Shown in pieces: positions 1 to 12,089 of a DNA stretch of 64,000 bases. The notes beneath the pieces were generated by a model. It had not been told where the DNA came from, ran no database searches, and saw nothing but the letters and a program-made list of their open reading frames with translations. Both the position numbers and the translations under genes were made by a program. Source of the stretch: Acanthopleura granulata. Taxonomy: Eukaryota > Mollusca > Polyplacophora > Chitonida > Chitonidae. How positions within the stretch are numbered: the stretch's first letter is position 1; each line of letters begins with the position of its first letter. The stretch spans positions 13,018,540 through 13,082,539 of the forward strand of contig JABBOT010000001.1 in NCBI GenBank assembly GCA_016165875.1. The letters are read 5' to 3'.

Positions 1-2349
1 ATTCAGATATCGAAAAACCCTATGACATCGAAAAACTTTATGGTGCCAATTCATATATATATATATATAAAATGGACTAGTAGGAAAGAAAATGCACAAA
101 TTGTGCCTGACCGTGCACTGTGGTCAGTGTGATCCATTTTTTTATTCATACCATAGAGCTTTGAACATAAGCCAATACCGTAGGCCTTTTATATACATGT
201 ATAGCCAAAGTGTTAGCTCCATTTATCCTTTCCTTTCATAATTCGGAAAATCTTTAGTAATGTGTAATTCATAAACTCGGCGAAGACTGGAGATTACTTA
301 AATTAACACCTGACCATATACGCGTTGTTATGCATACGCATAGAGTCATGCATGGAGAATCGCCCCAGGAGAAATTTTTTTACGCTCAACCCACGAAACG
401 CAGGAAAAATCCTTGCAAAGACGCAAATTTGCTGGGTGTTTTGTATAACTTCATGTATGTGGTCACAGCAGTCTAGGTAAGCATGTATTTATTTGCTCTT
501 TTGCAGGTTTAGGCCCATATAAAGTTCAACATCCGCCGTTATTTATGAAGTTCCACGACCCTCATTATTTAAATCTTGTTATTGATGTTCTCTGTTATAG
601 GTTTATTGTGATATATATACAAACTTCAATGTTTGTATATGCATCAAACTTCAATGAATATATGTATACAAAAATAATCTGTTTTTGTTCACATCCAAGC
701 TTGGGAGTTTAACCAGCGACCTCTGGGTTTCGAGTCCACTCCTCTACCACTAGACAAAAGGGAAATTCCCACCAGCCCGGAGGTAGACAGTACTTAGATA
801 TTTCACCCCTCTTGACTTTCCAGGAAAGGAGAGATGAACATGAACAGAATCCACCAAGTGTCGCAGTTTGCTACACACGCCACGCCTGCAACCATGCCCG
901 CAGCGCCAAGTATGAAGTCCTGGGCTAACCAGGTGAGGATCTGAGCCAGCGATCTCTGGGTTTGGATTCCACGCTTCTACCGATCCACACTTCTACCGAT
1001 AGGCTAAATTTATTTATTTATTTGACTGGTGTTTTAAGCGCTACTGAAGAATATTCACCATTACGACCGCGACCAGCATTACGGTGGGAGGAAACCGAGT
1101 AGATCCCAAGGGAAACCCACGACCACGAGGTTGCTGGCAGACCTAACCACGTGCAGCCGGAGAGGAAGCCAGCATGCGCTCAACAGCGACCCCATTGGCA
1201 CCTGGGTCATTGCGCCGAGCTAGCTGTGATATGCGCTCTGAGGAAGGGGTTGTCTCCCTTCTACTGCACTCTCTAGTATGTGGAGGTAAGTTCGTAGAAA
1301 ATTGTAGAAAATACAGAAGTAGTATCATCAGCAGCTTGCACATGTAAGTAGGATTTAAGAATGTTTCATTCTCTCCTTTCCGAGGACTGCGGTTGCTTCG
1401 ATCCCTGCCACCATCGTAGAAGCGTGTATCCAGTACAGGAGCCTGTTGTCATGATTAGACCCCAAGGGAACGAAAGGCGTCATTTTGCATCATTTTTGTT
1501 TTATATACTTATTACAAATTTAAATGTATTATATGGGCCTCTACAGTTTAAAAAATTGTGTAAAATAACAAGTGGACGATCAGTTGAAAGAAAACGTGGA
1601 AGAGTGTAGTGGAATAAACGGCAGTGGTGTATATTTCGCTCAGTTCATTGTAACGCTGACGTATATGTAACAGTTTCTCCTATTTACCTGATTTGAGGCA
1701 GGTTGATGATCATTTACTGGTAACCAAATTGGCATTATCCCTACATATACAATTTAAATGGATATGATTTTGTGTCATTGCAACAACTACAGTTGTTTTC
1801 CATGCACTGTTCTAATTTTCAACACATACATAGATATGCAGATCCATTTGTCCATTTTCCATTTCTTTGGCAGACACGTAGAGACAGAGGTGACAAACAG
1901 AAATGACGATAGACATTTGTATATGTATTTTCACGGCTGCTGTGATAATTAACCTTGACAACTATAATTCTATAAATAACCATTTCTTTCCAAGCGAATT
2001 GTTTTGTGTATACTTTTGAGTTTAATACAAGAATATATCATCAAAAACCCTTGAAGTACTTTCCCTCACAGTTTATACTCATCACAGTGCTGCTGGTATT
2101 CTTTTATGTTTCAAATGAATGTATTTGTTTGAGTGTATATTATGTGCACCTGAACCTTGTTTTATATAGAAGTGATATGTTCGTGAAGGAAAATTGAACG
2201 ACTGAGTAAAGTATCACAAAACTGGTGATCATATAAGGAAATCCATTTTTTTTTTTTGTTGTAAACATTTGTTTTAAGTATATGTTTAAGTCTCTTTTTT
2301 TTTTTTTGTTACAGTAACCCAGATCTGCAGGTGACATTAGTTGACCATT
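1..2349. other. Upstream region of NOSIP, no gene seen
   Basis: AT-rich non-coding sequence with short unsupported reading frames only. It holds a TA-dinucleotide run near 53-70, degenerate tRNA-like repeat remnants near 710-800 and 930-1010 (each with a 'gacctctgggttt'-like block that reads as a decayed B box on the minus strand), and the SINE copy listed at 1010-1235. A T-rich stretch at 2247-2308 precedes the NOSIP start. No promoter could be placed with confidence. Confidence 0.6.
1010..1235 (-). mobile_element. tRNA-derived SINE, near full-length copy
   Basis: Read on the minus strand this has a tRNA-like head, a central block (reverse complement of 'ggtgggaggaaaccg' plus the 'ccacgacca' and 'ttgctggcagacc' segments) and a tail ending in (AAAT)n, seen on the plus strand as 'tatttatttatttgactgg' at about 1014-1028. 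The same core recurs at 10275, 17150, 30960, 32395/32690, 34320, 47464 and 56300. Such SINEs are widespread in molluscs and related phyla; the family name cannot be fixed without a repeat library. Confidence 0.8.
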
Positions 2350-5300
2350 ATGACACGTCACGCCAAGAACTGCACAGCAGGTGCAGTGTACACCTACCAT
2401 GAGAAGAAGAAAGACACATCAGCCTCGGGTTATGGCAGCAAAAACATGCGGGTTGGCAAAGATTCTATCAAGGTAAGGACAGGCTCGTCTCTGACTTGAC
2501 AAGGCAATGCCTTGCTCCAATGCTTTTCAAGGCAATGTCCTGCACTCTTGCAGCCTTGGTCTCTTGCATGCATGTGAATGAATGGCAAACGGCTGAACAT
2601 GTTTGCCAGAAAGTTACGCAAAATCATTTTTATGGGAAGAGGATTAGGTCGTCGTCCACCGTAGGATTTCTTCGCTCCCCAGAATGTTTTCAATAAACAT
2701 CTGTGGTTGTTCCAAATTACTCATGGAATGTGTTACTTGTTTACTTAGCTAGTACATGTTTTTCAAATACATGTCTATTAGCAAATGGCTTTGTTCAGTG
2801 TTTATACCAAAGTGTACTGCCCAAACCCAGTTGGCTGATCAGTTACACCTAAGGCGGTCAGAGCTACTTGTGCTGTATTCATCGCCCCATGCGAACACTA
2901 AGTCAAGCGGGAAACTGGATTAGTCAATTTTTCGGGAGTAGGACTGGCAGGTGGCGAAGTATGACACTAATTCAGACAGATACATTACGTAATTAACAAG
3001 TAACTGTGACGAAATGACATTTATTCATAGTATAAATGCAAAGAAAATGAAAAGGCAAGCCGAAAGCAAATTTGTTTAATGTGATATCTTATGATTTATC
3101 GAATTGAAATTCAGACAGGTACAACCTTTCACACCCACTTGTTTTTTTCTTTCTGTGAAATAGCCATGTGATGATGTAATGTCAAAAGCAGTAATGTCGG
3201 TCGCTGCCAAAAAGCACAGTGAAACTATACAGGAGAAAACTTTCAAAAGCTGGCAGTTCTCAAAAGATTTCACATATTCTGTGAACGATGACAGCAAAGT
3301 CCACAATGTTGTACGCCAGGCATGTAGTGAGTAATTCAACAAAGTGAAGGCAGAGGTGACACGTTGAAAACTATGCAGGGCATCCATTGCCAGTCTCAGG
3401 CATTAAGGGAGCTAATTACGTCCATCGTTTGAATTTAGAGACACATGTTTCCCGCCCCTACCACAAACTTGCCGTAAATTTGCAACGTGGGATGTACAAT
3501 TCGTCAACTTCGTTTGACAGTACATCAGCCACAGCAAGTCAGATGCGTATTGATAGGGTTTTCAGTGGCGAGACTGCTAATGGGATAGCATAGGTAAATT
3601 TGTAAAACTCAATGTGTGTTGCCATCCGAAAAATTCATTCACACCCCTGTCTCTGACGTGACAAGTTATGTCTTCCTATCTGACTGCAAATGAGTCCTGC
3701 TCCTTCGCTTGACAAGCCATTGTTGTCCCCCCCGTCACTTGACATGGCAGTGTCTTGCTCTCTGACTTGACAAGGGAATGTCTTAATCTATGACTTGACA
3801 TGGCAATGTCATACTGTCTTACAACTGGGTAACAGTGAATGATGTCAGGAGGGGTGACTGATTGACAAGGGACATGTTGAGATCCTCAGAGTTCGTATAT
3901 GGTCAAGAATTCATGGTCTGATTGAGGCTTGAGTAGAGGTAAATGTGCGAGTTGTGTGCTTGTGGTTCTTATGTTTCAACAACAGGTCATACAAAGCAGT
4001 TTTATTCAGTCTTTACTGATGACTTTTTTTAAAATTTAGGGTAATGTTTAGCACATTTAGCACAACCTTAATGTATGTAATTGTGAACTCTTACAAATGT
4101 GACTCATCGCAATGTCTGCCTCATGTTGTAGGAGTTTGACTGCTGCTGTCTGTCATTGCAGCCGTGTAAGAACCCTGTGGTCACGTAAGTACAAAAATTT
4201 ATGAAGTAGAAGGATATGTTATTATACCAGATTGAACATTCAGTATACATGGTATGAGTCATGTCATAAGCATGTGGTCTGTGTAGTCTGTTTAACTGTT
4301 GGCTCATTGCTGAACATAACTGGAAGAAGTAACTGACATTGCTCACTGCACATACTAAAGCAAACTTCACAACTTTGGGACTCACCATGAGCTCCGCAAA
4401 ATGCAGGCAAAGAAGACGACAAATGCTAAATAGCAGTGTTAAGTGAGAGATTTGTCATTGCTCTACATGTAAGTGTATGAAAAGGTGTTTATGTTTAGGC
4501 CTGATGGGTATCTGTTTGACAAAGAAGCTATTCTGGAGTACATTCTACATCAGAAACGAACCATTGCTAGGAAACTTAAGGAGTATGAGAAGCAGACAAA
4601 GAAAGAAGAGGTAAGATGTAAGGATTAGGAAAATATAACCATTTGTGAAAATCTCATGGCTAACATTTCCTTCAGGAAGATTTCACTTTAATACCCTACT
4701 GTGCACACATGTAGATCTTGTAAAAACCAAGGGAGTCTCCATTTACAGTGAATGATGCACACAACACCTTCCTGTGTTTCATGTTAATATTAAGTGTTTT
4801 TGTGCAGGTTGAGTTACAGGAGCTGGCAAAGGCTGAACAAGAGTCACAGAAAAACAACTTCATCCAGAGGGAGACAACATTACCTGGGAAGTATATCAGT
4901 CAGGAGCAGACAACTGCAGCTGGTAAGCAAAGTGTTTGTGGCAGTGGGAGTAAGTAAATGGGATGTTTGAGGGGCTCTTTTATGCAGATAGTGGGAGTGA
5001 GTACGGGGATAACTGTGGGGCTGGTGGGCACAGGCAATGGAGGTGAGTAAGGGGAATGTTTCTTGGGCTGGTTGACAGAGACAGTGGGAGTGGGTAAGAA
5101 GAATGTACAAGGGGCTGGTTGGCTCAGGTAGTGGGAGTGAGTAAGGGTAGGTTTGTGGGGCTCTTTGACATAGACAGTGGGAGTGAGTAAGAGGGATGTT
5201 TATGGCGCTGGTTGGCACAGGTAGTGGGACTGAGTTAAGGGAGATGGTGGTGGCCCGCTAGTTGGCACAGGCCATGGGAGTGGTTAAGGGGATGTTTGCG

Positions 5301-8300
5301 GGACTGGCACAGGCAGTGGAAGTGAGTAAGGGGATGTTTTGGGGGCTGGTTGGCACAGGCAGTGGGAGTGAGCAAGGTAGGTGTTTGTGCGCTTGGCTGG
5401 CACAGTGATGAGTAAGGGATCTTTAGACTATTTCTTCTCTGGCATCTGTTAACATGACATAATCTCTTGACCGTCCTTCTCTTCTCCAGATGATAAAGAG
5501 AAAGCCAGTATCAGCAATGTGAAGGAAGACAGAGCCAAGAAGCTGCCCAGTTTCTGGATCCCGACCCTAACACCCAGCTCTACTCCCACACTCCTGAAAA
5601 AACCTGTAAGTCCTCTGTGGTCGGTGGTGAGAGGTGGGTATTTAAGTCTGGGATTGGTGTGTAAATATATGTCTGGATCCCAACACTAACACACAACTTC
5701 TCAGAACAAAAAAAAAAAAAAAAAGAAAGACCCGTGAGTCCTCTGTGGTCAACTTTAAGGGTGGGGCCTCAAAATCTCTGGTTGATGTTTGACTCTGTGC
5801 ATGTATGTCTGTGAAGATCTTCTGGTAAAAGGTCTTCTCCAGGACTTTTGGATACGTGTACTCAGGTGTGTCGATAATAGTTCAAGAAGAGTAGTTTTAC
5901 TGTGGACCAGTAGATGTATGTCTATTAAGTCGTACTGGTATCTTCCAGTATTTTGGGGATTTGTATGCTGCATTGATTGATAAAGTTCTCCACACATTTA
6001 TAAACAATATGAGCAATTTGCATGGAATACACATGTTTGACGTTCTTTCAAATTTGTAATTTGTTTTTATGTTTTATTAAACTAAGCGTACATGTTCAAA
6101 ATCATGTCATGGGAATAAAAGTTGAGGTTTGGAATTACCGTTGGGTAAGATGGACATACTGAGATTTGCCTCTGGGTTTCTGCACAGGATGAAAAGGTGC
6201 GCTGCCCAATGAGTGGCAAACCTCTGCGACTGAAGGACCTGATAGATGTGGAGTTCACCCCTATCAAGGATGGTGACGCAAAAACAGCCCTCATATCCAA
6301 ACAGGTCAGCTGCCAGAGTCACAGTCACAGTCACATTATAGTTGGAAGGTGGATACTTGTCCATCAGTTAGTGTCTGACATCTACATCAAAGTGAGAAGG
6401 GATACTTGTCCATCACTTAGTGTCTGACATCTACATCAAAGTGAGAAGGGATACTTGTCCATCACTTAGTGTCTGACATCTACATCAAAGTGGGAAGGGG
6501 ATACTTGTCCATCAGTTAGTGTCTGACATCTACATCAAAGTGAGAAGGGATACTTGTCCATCACTTAGTGTCTGACATCTACATCAAAGTGGGAAGGGGA
6601 TACTTGTCCATCAGTTAGTGTCTGACATCTACATCAAAGTGAGAAGGGATACTTGTCCAAAAGTTAGCGTCCGACAATCATGTCATGATGGGAATCGGAT
6701 GCTGGTCTGTAAGTTGGTGTATCATAGTTACATTGATTTTGATGAAAAGTGGATACTGGTCCATTAGTTAATGTCTCAGATGGGAAGGGTATACTGTTTT
6801 ATGAGTTTGTGTCTCACAGTCACATCATCATAATGAGGGGATATTGGTTCATCAGTTATTACCGCATAGACACATCATGATGGGAAGGGAATACAGGTCC
6901 ATCAGTTAATGTCTCACAGTTACATTATGATGGGAAGGGGATACTGGTTCACCAGTTACTGCCTCAGTCACATCATGATGAGAAGGGGATACTGGTTGAT
7001 CAGTTACTGTATCACAATTACAACATGATGGGAAGGGGATACTGGTCCATCTGATAGTGCCTCACATTCACATTATGATGGGATGAGGATACTGGTCCAT
7101 CAAGATAATTGTTGTGGCTTGTTACAGGCACGGTTTCTGTGTGACGTGTCACTGTGAACTATAGAGGTGATAAATATTTTTACAGGCACGGTTTGTTTGT
7201 GCTGTTACAAATGATGTGTTGGGAAACTCTGTCCCTGCAGCAGTCCTGAGACCCACGTAAGTTTCTTTCTGATTGGACGAGATTTGTTACTGGTAGGTAA
7301 ATGAACGTCTGTGCATCTACGTTTTTAAGCAGAGATTCAGTTCAAAACATTATAATAGTCTTCAGTAAGTACTGCCACGCAGAAAGGGGTCTATAGTAGT
7401 AACTGAATATTTGTCAAGCTTTGTACCTAGACAGTCATAGAATTATGGTAAGCCTGATTGACAGGGCCATATATGTACATGTAACTAGCACTGCTATGAG
7501 TCGCACACAATCTCACAAGACAAAGCTTTGTATTGCTAAAGTAGTTTGGTGAAACATTTAAACCTCAAGAGACCTACATGTACTTTGTGGTTTTACAGTG
7601 GGAAAGTCGTCACGATGGAGTGTGTTGAAAAAATCATTAAGAAAGACATGATTGATCCCCTGACTGGGAAGAAGCTGACAGAGAAGGACATCATTCCACT
7701 GCAGAAGGTGTGTGCTTACAATACATTGTCACTTCCCAAGCTTACCTTTAGGAATCACAAGGACACTTGAGGGTTCAGTACCATCTTTGGACTGGGAGTA
7801 CATTTCCCTGATCTCTCTGTGTCATGGGGCCTTGGTGACAATAAGCAGTCAATGATGCCTGTATGGCTTTGCATGGATTAACGTTCGCTGAAAACCACTT
7901 AGCTTCAACCAACATGGGAGGCACAGGATTTTCATCATGTGCTTCGAACTTTACACAGGGATCCTCAGGGATCTCGTTGTGGGCCTCTGAAATTACACAA
8001 GGATCTTCAAGGTTTTCATTATGTGCCTCTGGCATTACACAGGCTTTTCATTATGTGCCTCTGACATTAGACAGACATTCACAGGCTTTTCATTATGTGC
8101 CTCTGACATTACACAGATATTCACAGAGTTTCATTACATGTGTGTGCCTCTGACATTACAAGCGTATCCACAGGGCTCTCATTATGTGCCTCTGACATTA
8201 CACAGGGATCCAAAGAACTTTCATTATGTACCTCTAAATATTCATGGTTCTACAAGGTTTTCATTATGTGCCTCTGACATTACACAGACATTCACAGGGT

Positions 8301-9303
8301 TTTCATTATGTGCCTCTGACATTACACAGACATTCGCAGGGTTTTCATTATGTGCCTCTGACATTACACAGACATTCACAGGGTTTTCATTATGTTTCTC
8401 TGACATTACCTAGACATTTGCAGGGTTTTCATTATGTGCCTCTGACATTACACAGACATTCACTGGGTTTCATTACATGTATTTGCCTCTGACATTACAC
8501 GAGCATCCACAGGGTTCCCATTATGTGCCTCTGACATTACACAGGTATCCACAGAGTTTTCATTATGTACCTCTAACTTTTCATGGATCCTCAAGGTTTT
8601 CATTGTGTGCCTCTGACATTACACAGACATTCACAGAGTTTTCGTTATGTGCCTCTGACATTGCACAGAGATCCACAAGGTTTTCAATATGTGCCTCTGA
8701 CATTACACAGGGATTCACAGGGTTTTCTATATGTGCCTCTGAAATTACATGGGGATCCACAGGATTTTCGTTATGTGCCTCTGACATTGCACAGGGATCC
8801 ACAAAGTTTTCAATATGTGCCTCTGATATTACACAGGGATACACAGGGTTTTCTATATGTGCATCTGAAATTCCATGGGGATCCACAGGATTTTCGTTAT
8901 GTACCTCTAACTTTTCATGGATCCACAAGGTTTTCATTATGTACCTCTGACATTACATGGGGATCCACAGGGTTTTCATTATGTGCCTCTGACATTACAC
9001 TGGGATCCACAGGGTTTCCATTATGTGCCTCTGACAGTACACTGGGATCCACAGGGTTTCCATAATGTGCCTCTGACTTTACACAGGGATCTACAAGGTT
9101 ATCCAGAGATCCTCAGCTTTTTCATTATGTGCCTCTGACATTACATAGGGTTCCACACGGTTCTCATCATGTGTTTCTGATTTTACGCCAGTATCCACAG
9201 GGTTTTAATTAAGCATCTGTTACTTTTACAGGGATCCACAGGGTTTTCAGGATCTGGACATGAGTTGGAGGCAAAGATTGCTGGACCATCCATGCAGTCA
9301 TGA
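2350..9303 (+). CDS. NOSIP: Nitric oxide synthase-interacting protein (U-box type E3 ligase)
   Basis: Nine coding exons: 2350-2472, 4132-4184, 4499-4610, 4808-4922, 5490-5605, 6188-6304, 7186-7256, 7599-7707, 9232-9303 (stop TGA). All introns are GT-AG, phases agree throughout, and the total of 888 nt gives 295 aa against about 301 in vertebrates. The start MTRHAKNCTAGAVYTYHEKK is the family N-terminus. Residues about 42-100 hold the first half of the split U-box (EFDCCCLSLQPC, then VVTPDGYLFD). SFWIPTLTP lies near 155-163. CPMSGKPLRLKDL begins the conserved C-terminal region, which continues through FVCAVTNDVLGNS and VVTMECVEKIIKKDMIDP to GSTGFSGSG. NOSIP family members bind NO synthases, act as ubiquitin ligases and associate with spliceosomes in vertebrates; function here is inferred by homology. 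Several introns carry duplicated splice junctions (see findings). Confidence 0.97.
2573..3643. mobile_element. Possible inserted element in NOSIP intron 1
   Basis: The 11-mer TGTGAATGAAT at 2573-2583 recurs inverted at 3633-3643. The segment splits a family of short 'ctgacttgacaaggcaatg' repeats: one copy lies just inside the donor at about 2490-2545, and the others resume at about 3650. That fits insertion of a ~1.07-kb non-autonomous element into an older array. No coding capacity and no clear target duplication were seen. Confidence 0.4.
3650..3830. repeat. Short tandem repeats, NOSIP intron 1
   Basis: About five degenerate copies of a 30-45 bp unit built on 'tctgacttgacaaggcaatg'. A further copy lies 15-60 bases inside the exon 1 donor (about 2490-2545), so the array probably started next to that donor and was later split. 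Confidence 0.65.
4923..5410. repeat. ~50-bp minisatellite next to exon 4 donor, NOSIP intron 4
   Basis: About nine degenerate copies of a G-rich unit containing 'ggcacaggcagtgggagtga' followed by 'gtaaggggatgtttg'. The first copy overlaps the donor itself: exon 4 ends AGCTG, and the intron opens gtaagcaaag, matching the 'ggctggttggcacagg' phase of later units. Most units contain a donor-like 'gagtgagtaag'. Confidence 0.75.
5672..5765 (+). repeat. Partial duplicate of NOSIP exon 5 end plus donor inside intron 5
   Basis: The exon 5 segment beginning CTGGATCCCGACCCTAACAC and its donor context 'gtaagtcctctgtggtc' recur here as CTGGATCCCAACACTAACAC and 'gtgagtcctctgtggtc'. A poly-A run of about 18 bases and small changes lie between. 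This is a decayed single duplication of the exon 3' half with its splice donor, about 80-90 bp downstream of the original. Confidence 0.8.
6345..7110. repeat. ~60-bp minisatellite, NOSIP intron 6
   Basis: Two related blocks. At 6345-6660 about five close copies contain 'ggatacttgtccatcac' and 'tgtctgacatctacatcaaa'. At 6690-7110 more diverged copies contain 'gatgggaaggggatactggt'. The array ends at the duplicated exon 7 acceptor (7122-7194). Confidence 0.8.
7122..7194 (+). repeat. Duplicated 3' splice site of NOSIP exon 7
   Basis: The 15-mer TTACAGGCACGGTTT, which spans the acceptor (TTACAG) and the first nine exon bases, occurs at 7122-7136 and again at 7180-7194, 58 bp apart. The second is taken as the real acceptor because it continues into FVCAVTNDVLG in frame. 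The first continues as 'ctgtgtgac' and loses the protein match. Confidence 0.85.
7925..9231 (+). repeat. Minisatellite built from the exon 9 acceptor, NOSIP intron 8
   Basis: About 30 tandem copies of a 36-42 bp unit. The best-preserved units combine 'catttatgtgcctctgacat'-type sequence with an acceptor-like 'ttacacag' and then GGATCCACAGGGTTTTC. The last 17 bases are exactly the first 17 bases of exon 9 (9232-9248, encoding GSTGF), and 'ttacacag' mimics the real acceptor 'ttttacag'. Long open frames across the array encode only the repeat and are not genes. Confidence 0.92.
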
Positions 9304-10260
9304 GAACAACGAGCTAATACTAGCTGATGAACTTTCTTGTATCCAGAAGCTGTAGGTGCTGGAAGTCTTTAACTTGAAAACAGTGAAGAAGAATCTGCTC
9401 AATTCTATTTCCTCTGAACCTTGGTAGTTGCCTGGAAACTGTCAAGAACCATTTGTTTTTTTTTTACTCTGAACTCTGATAGTAATGAGGGAACTGTGAA
9501 GTATCATCTAAAGTTTACCCTAAACAGGGATAGTAATCTAGAAACTGTGAAGCATCATCTAAAGATTACCCTAAACAGGGATAGTAATCTAGAAACTGTA
9601 AAGTGCTATCTGATATTTACTCAAAACCTTGATTGGAACCAAGAAACTGCAAAGAACCATCCAAGGTTTACCCTGAATCCTTGCAATAGTCTACAATCGG
9701 TGAAGTACCATCTGAGGTTTATTCTGAACCCTGGAGCCTGTTAAGTTTGCTATAGGAGGAAAAACAAATGTGTGAAACCAAACAATTTGAACATTTTGGA
9801 ACACCGCTCAGTTGTTAGCTGTAGCCTTGTTGTGCCATAGAAACTCCATATATATGTGAAACCCTTGGTACAGAGTTCCAGTTCATTAGCAATAAAACAC
9901 TCAAACAATGGCTGCTTTCCTAAATGGCTGCTGTCAAAGGCTTTCTGAGACTTGGAATTTGTATACGTGACACCTGTGATACCTGTGGTATGCATTCGTT
10001 TGTGTCCGATTGTGAACATTCTTGTTTTACAAGGGAAGAGTTTTGATACAGACATAACTATAATTCCTTTGGCCTCCATGAATTGGTATGCATCCTGTAC
10101 ATGTATCTGGGTAATGTAAGGAATAAAGTACCTTGTCTGATTGATATGAATAGTCAACCTTTATAGTCTATGTACATATATTGCCATGAAAGTCCTGTGA
10201 ATATCAGGCTTAAATTGTATGTAATTAATGATTGGATGTAAATAAAATATGTATGTAATA
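9304..10260 (+). other. NOSIP 3' UTR with internal repeats and polyA signals
   Basis: After the stop, 9480-9730 holds about five diverged ~55-bp tandem copies ('gaaactgtgaagcatcatct' type). AATAAA signals lie at 9891-9896, 10122-10127 and 10241-10246. The true end cannot be chosen without cDNA. Confidence 0.65.
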
Positions 10261-10274
10261 TGTATTCAGGTTTG

Positions 10275-10545
10275 ATATTTATGGCCTGTGGAGTGCCTTT
10301 GGCTGAGGGATTAGTGCACCAGCACAGCACCATGACCCAGGAGCCTCTCACCAATGCAATTGCTGAGAGTTCCATTCTAGCTCATGTTTTCTTTCCAGTT
10401 GTACATAAGAAGGTCTGCCAGCAACCTGCAGATGGTTGTGAGTTCTCCGCCAGGCTCTCCTCTGATTCCACCTACCAAAATGCTGGCTGCAGTTGTATAA
10501 GTGAAATATTCGTGAGGAAAAAAAGAAATAAATATGTAATGACAT
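10275..10545 (+). mobile_element. tRNA-derived SINE, full-length, plus orientation
   Basis: The tRNA-like head starts near 10280 ('ggcctgtggagtgcctttgg', with an A-box-like 'ggctgagggattagtg' and a B-box region near 10360-10375). It is followed by the core 'gtctgccagcaacctgcaga' and the end 'gtataagtgaaatattcgtg' running into 'aaataaat'. It is the mirror of the 1010-1235 copy. Confidence 0.85.
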
Positions 10546-12089
10546 GGCAAGAAGGTGATTTATTATTTGCCTTTATTAACAAGTGCCAGAGAAGAATGCT
10601 CATGATACATGTAATTCCAAACATAGAATTACAGCCGGTGATTTATTTTGAGGGAAAGTAGCAAGGCAAACACCAGGGTGCATTCACAAATTTTCTGGGC
10701 ATAGGAAGAGGTGTGCATAAACATTTGCAGTCTGCCTCTATATTGCTAGAACCCGTCTGATTTTGCTGCGTTTCAAGTTCAATCTGTCACAGCAAGAAAA
10801 TTTGATAGGCTCTGTCCTCTGGTGTCATTCAAACAAAAAGTCCCCGTATGCCTACTTAGCACGTGAGATTGGAAAAAAGTAATTACTTGTAAGTATATAA
10901 TAAAAATAGAGAGTTCATCAGGTTAAGAGCTGTGGTGTAGTCAGCTGCATGTAAATCTTACGGAGAGCGGACATTTCCCCGTATGGTTCTTTCGGAATGC
11001 AAGCATTTCCCCCAATATGGCTCTGTCCGAATGCGGGCATATCCCCCATATGGTTCTTTCGGGATGCGGGCATTGACAATATAGGCAATTCACCTCTTGG
11101 GGTGTAGACCATTGGTCCGAGGGCCCCGTCGTTCGAAGGCCCGTGGTAGCCTCGAGTTCCTTGGTTCGAAAGCCTTTTTGTCCGTAGGCCCGGTAGTCTG
11201 AAGGCCCTTGGTCCGAGGGCCCTTTAGTCAGAAGGTCCTTGGTAGATGGAAGATCCTTGGCTCGAAGGCCCAGAAGCGGGAATGTCGTTGGTCAGAAGGC
11301 CGGTATAACCACACCCATATGTTTATTATTTTTTTTCAAAATAAGCATTCCAGTTCGTAGGCCTTCCGCTGGGCAAACATTTAATCTGCTGTAGGCCAAA
11401 GGTATAGTAGTCATTCGTTATTACGGATTGACAGAAAATCTTATTCTTACGAACCGTAGCAAATTACTTAATTTGTGATTAGGCCCACCGCTTTGTGAAT
11501 TGACTAGAACGCATTACACATTCCACGACATGGAATTCCTGATCAGTGTTGACCTGGTGAATTACACCTATTAGGTCCTAATTCGTTAACGCGGGCACCA
11601 GCATAGGAGGGCACTTTTGCACTTTTCATGCATGCACTTTTCAAGAGAAACCTGAGAACTTTCGGTCCTTCAGAGCAGCGAACCGTGGGACTTTTGGACC
11701 TTCAGAACAGCGAGCCTTGGGACTTCCGGACCTTCAGAACAGCGAACCTTGGGACTTTCGGTCCTTCAGAGCATCGGACTCTCAGACAACATATGCATAC
11801 GCACCCGCCCTCAGCACATTTCAACCAACTCACGATTTGCCATACAGACATTCTCCCTAATAATGGCCTATACTATGAACCCTCCATAAGCCTACATGAA
11901 GCCAGACAATTATTTGTTCTGTCATAATGTTATATAGTTTATAATTGACGCTGTATACAATGACATTTGCACAAAGGATAAAATTCATGGTGGTTTGGCA
12001 TAACATGCATGGCATAATTTATATCATAATATGCTTTGGCCGGCTACTGTGAAGCAACTGACAATAGCTCGATCAACGTCCGTCATTAA
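10546..12089. other. Intergenic region with three short tandem arrays
   Basis: No gene is seen. It contains about four copies of a ~33-bp unit ('ccatatggttctttcgg') at 10960-11080, about eight copies of a ~25-bp unit ('ccttggtccgagggccc') at 11098-11305, and four copies of a ~35-bp unit ('cttcagaacagcgaacctt') at 11650-11785. The rest is unremarkable. Confidence 0.65.

Noticed and set aside
4880..5218. 112-aa minus-strand frame rich in THSHCLCQ
   Set aside because: Antisense of the NOSIP intron 4 minisatellite.
7863..9138. Several long plus-strand frames (and one minus) encoding FSLCASDIT/HYVPLTLH repeats
   Set aside because: They are open only because the repeat lacks stops. The region is NOSIP intron 8 and units vary in length and frame.
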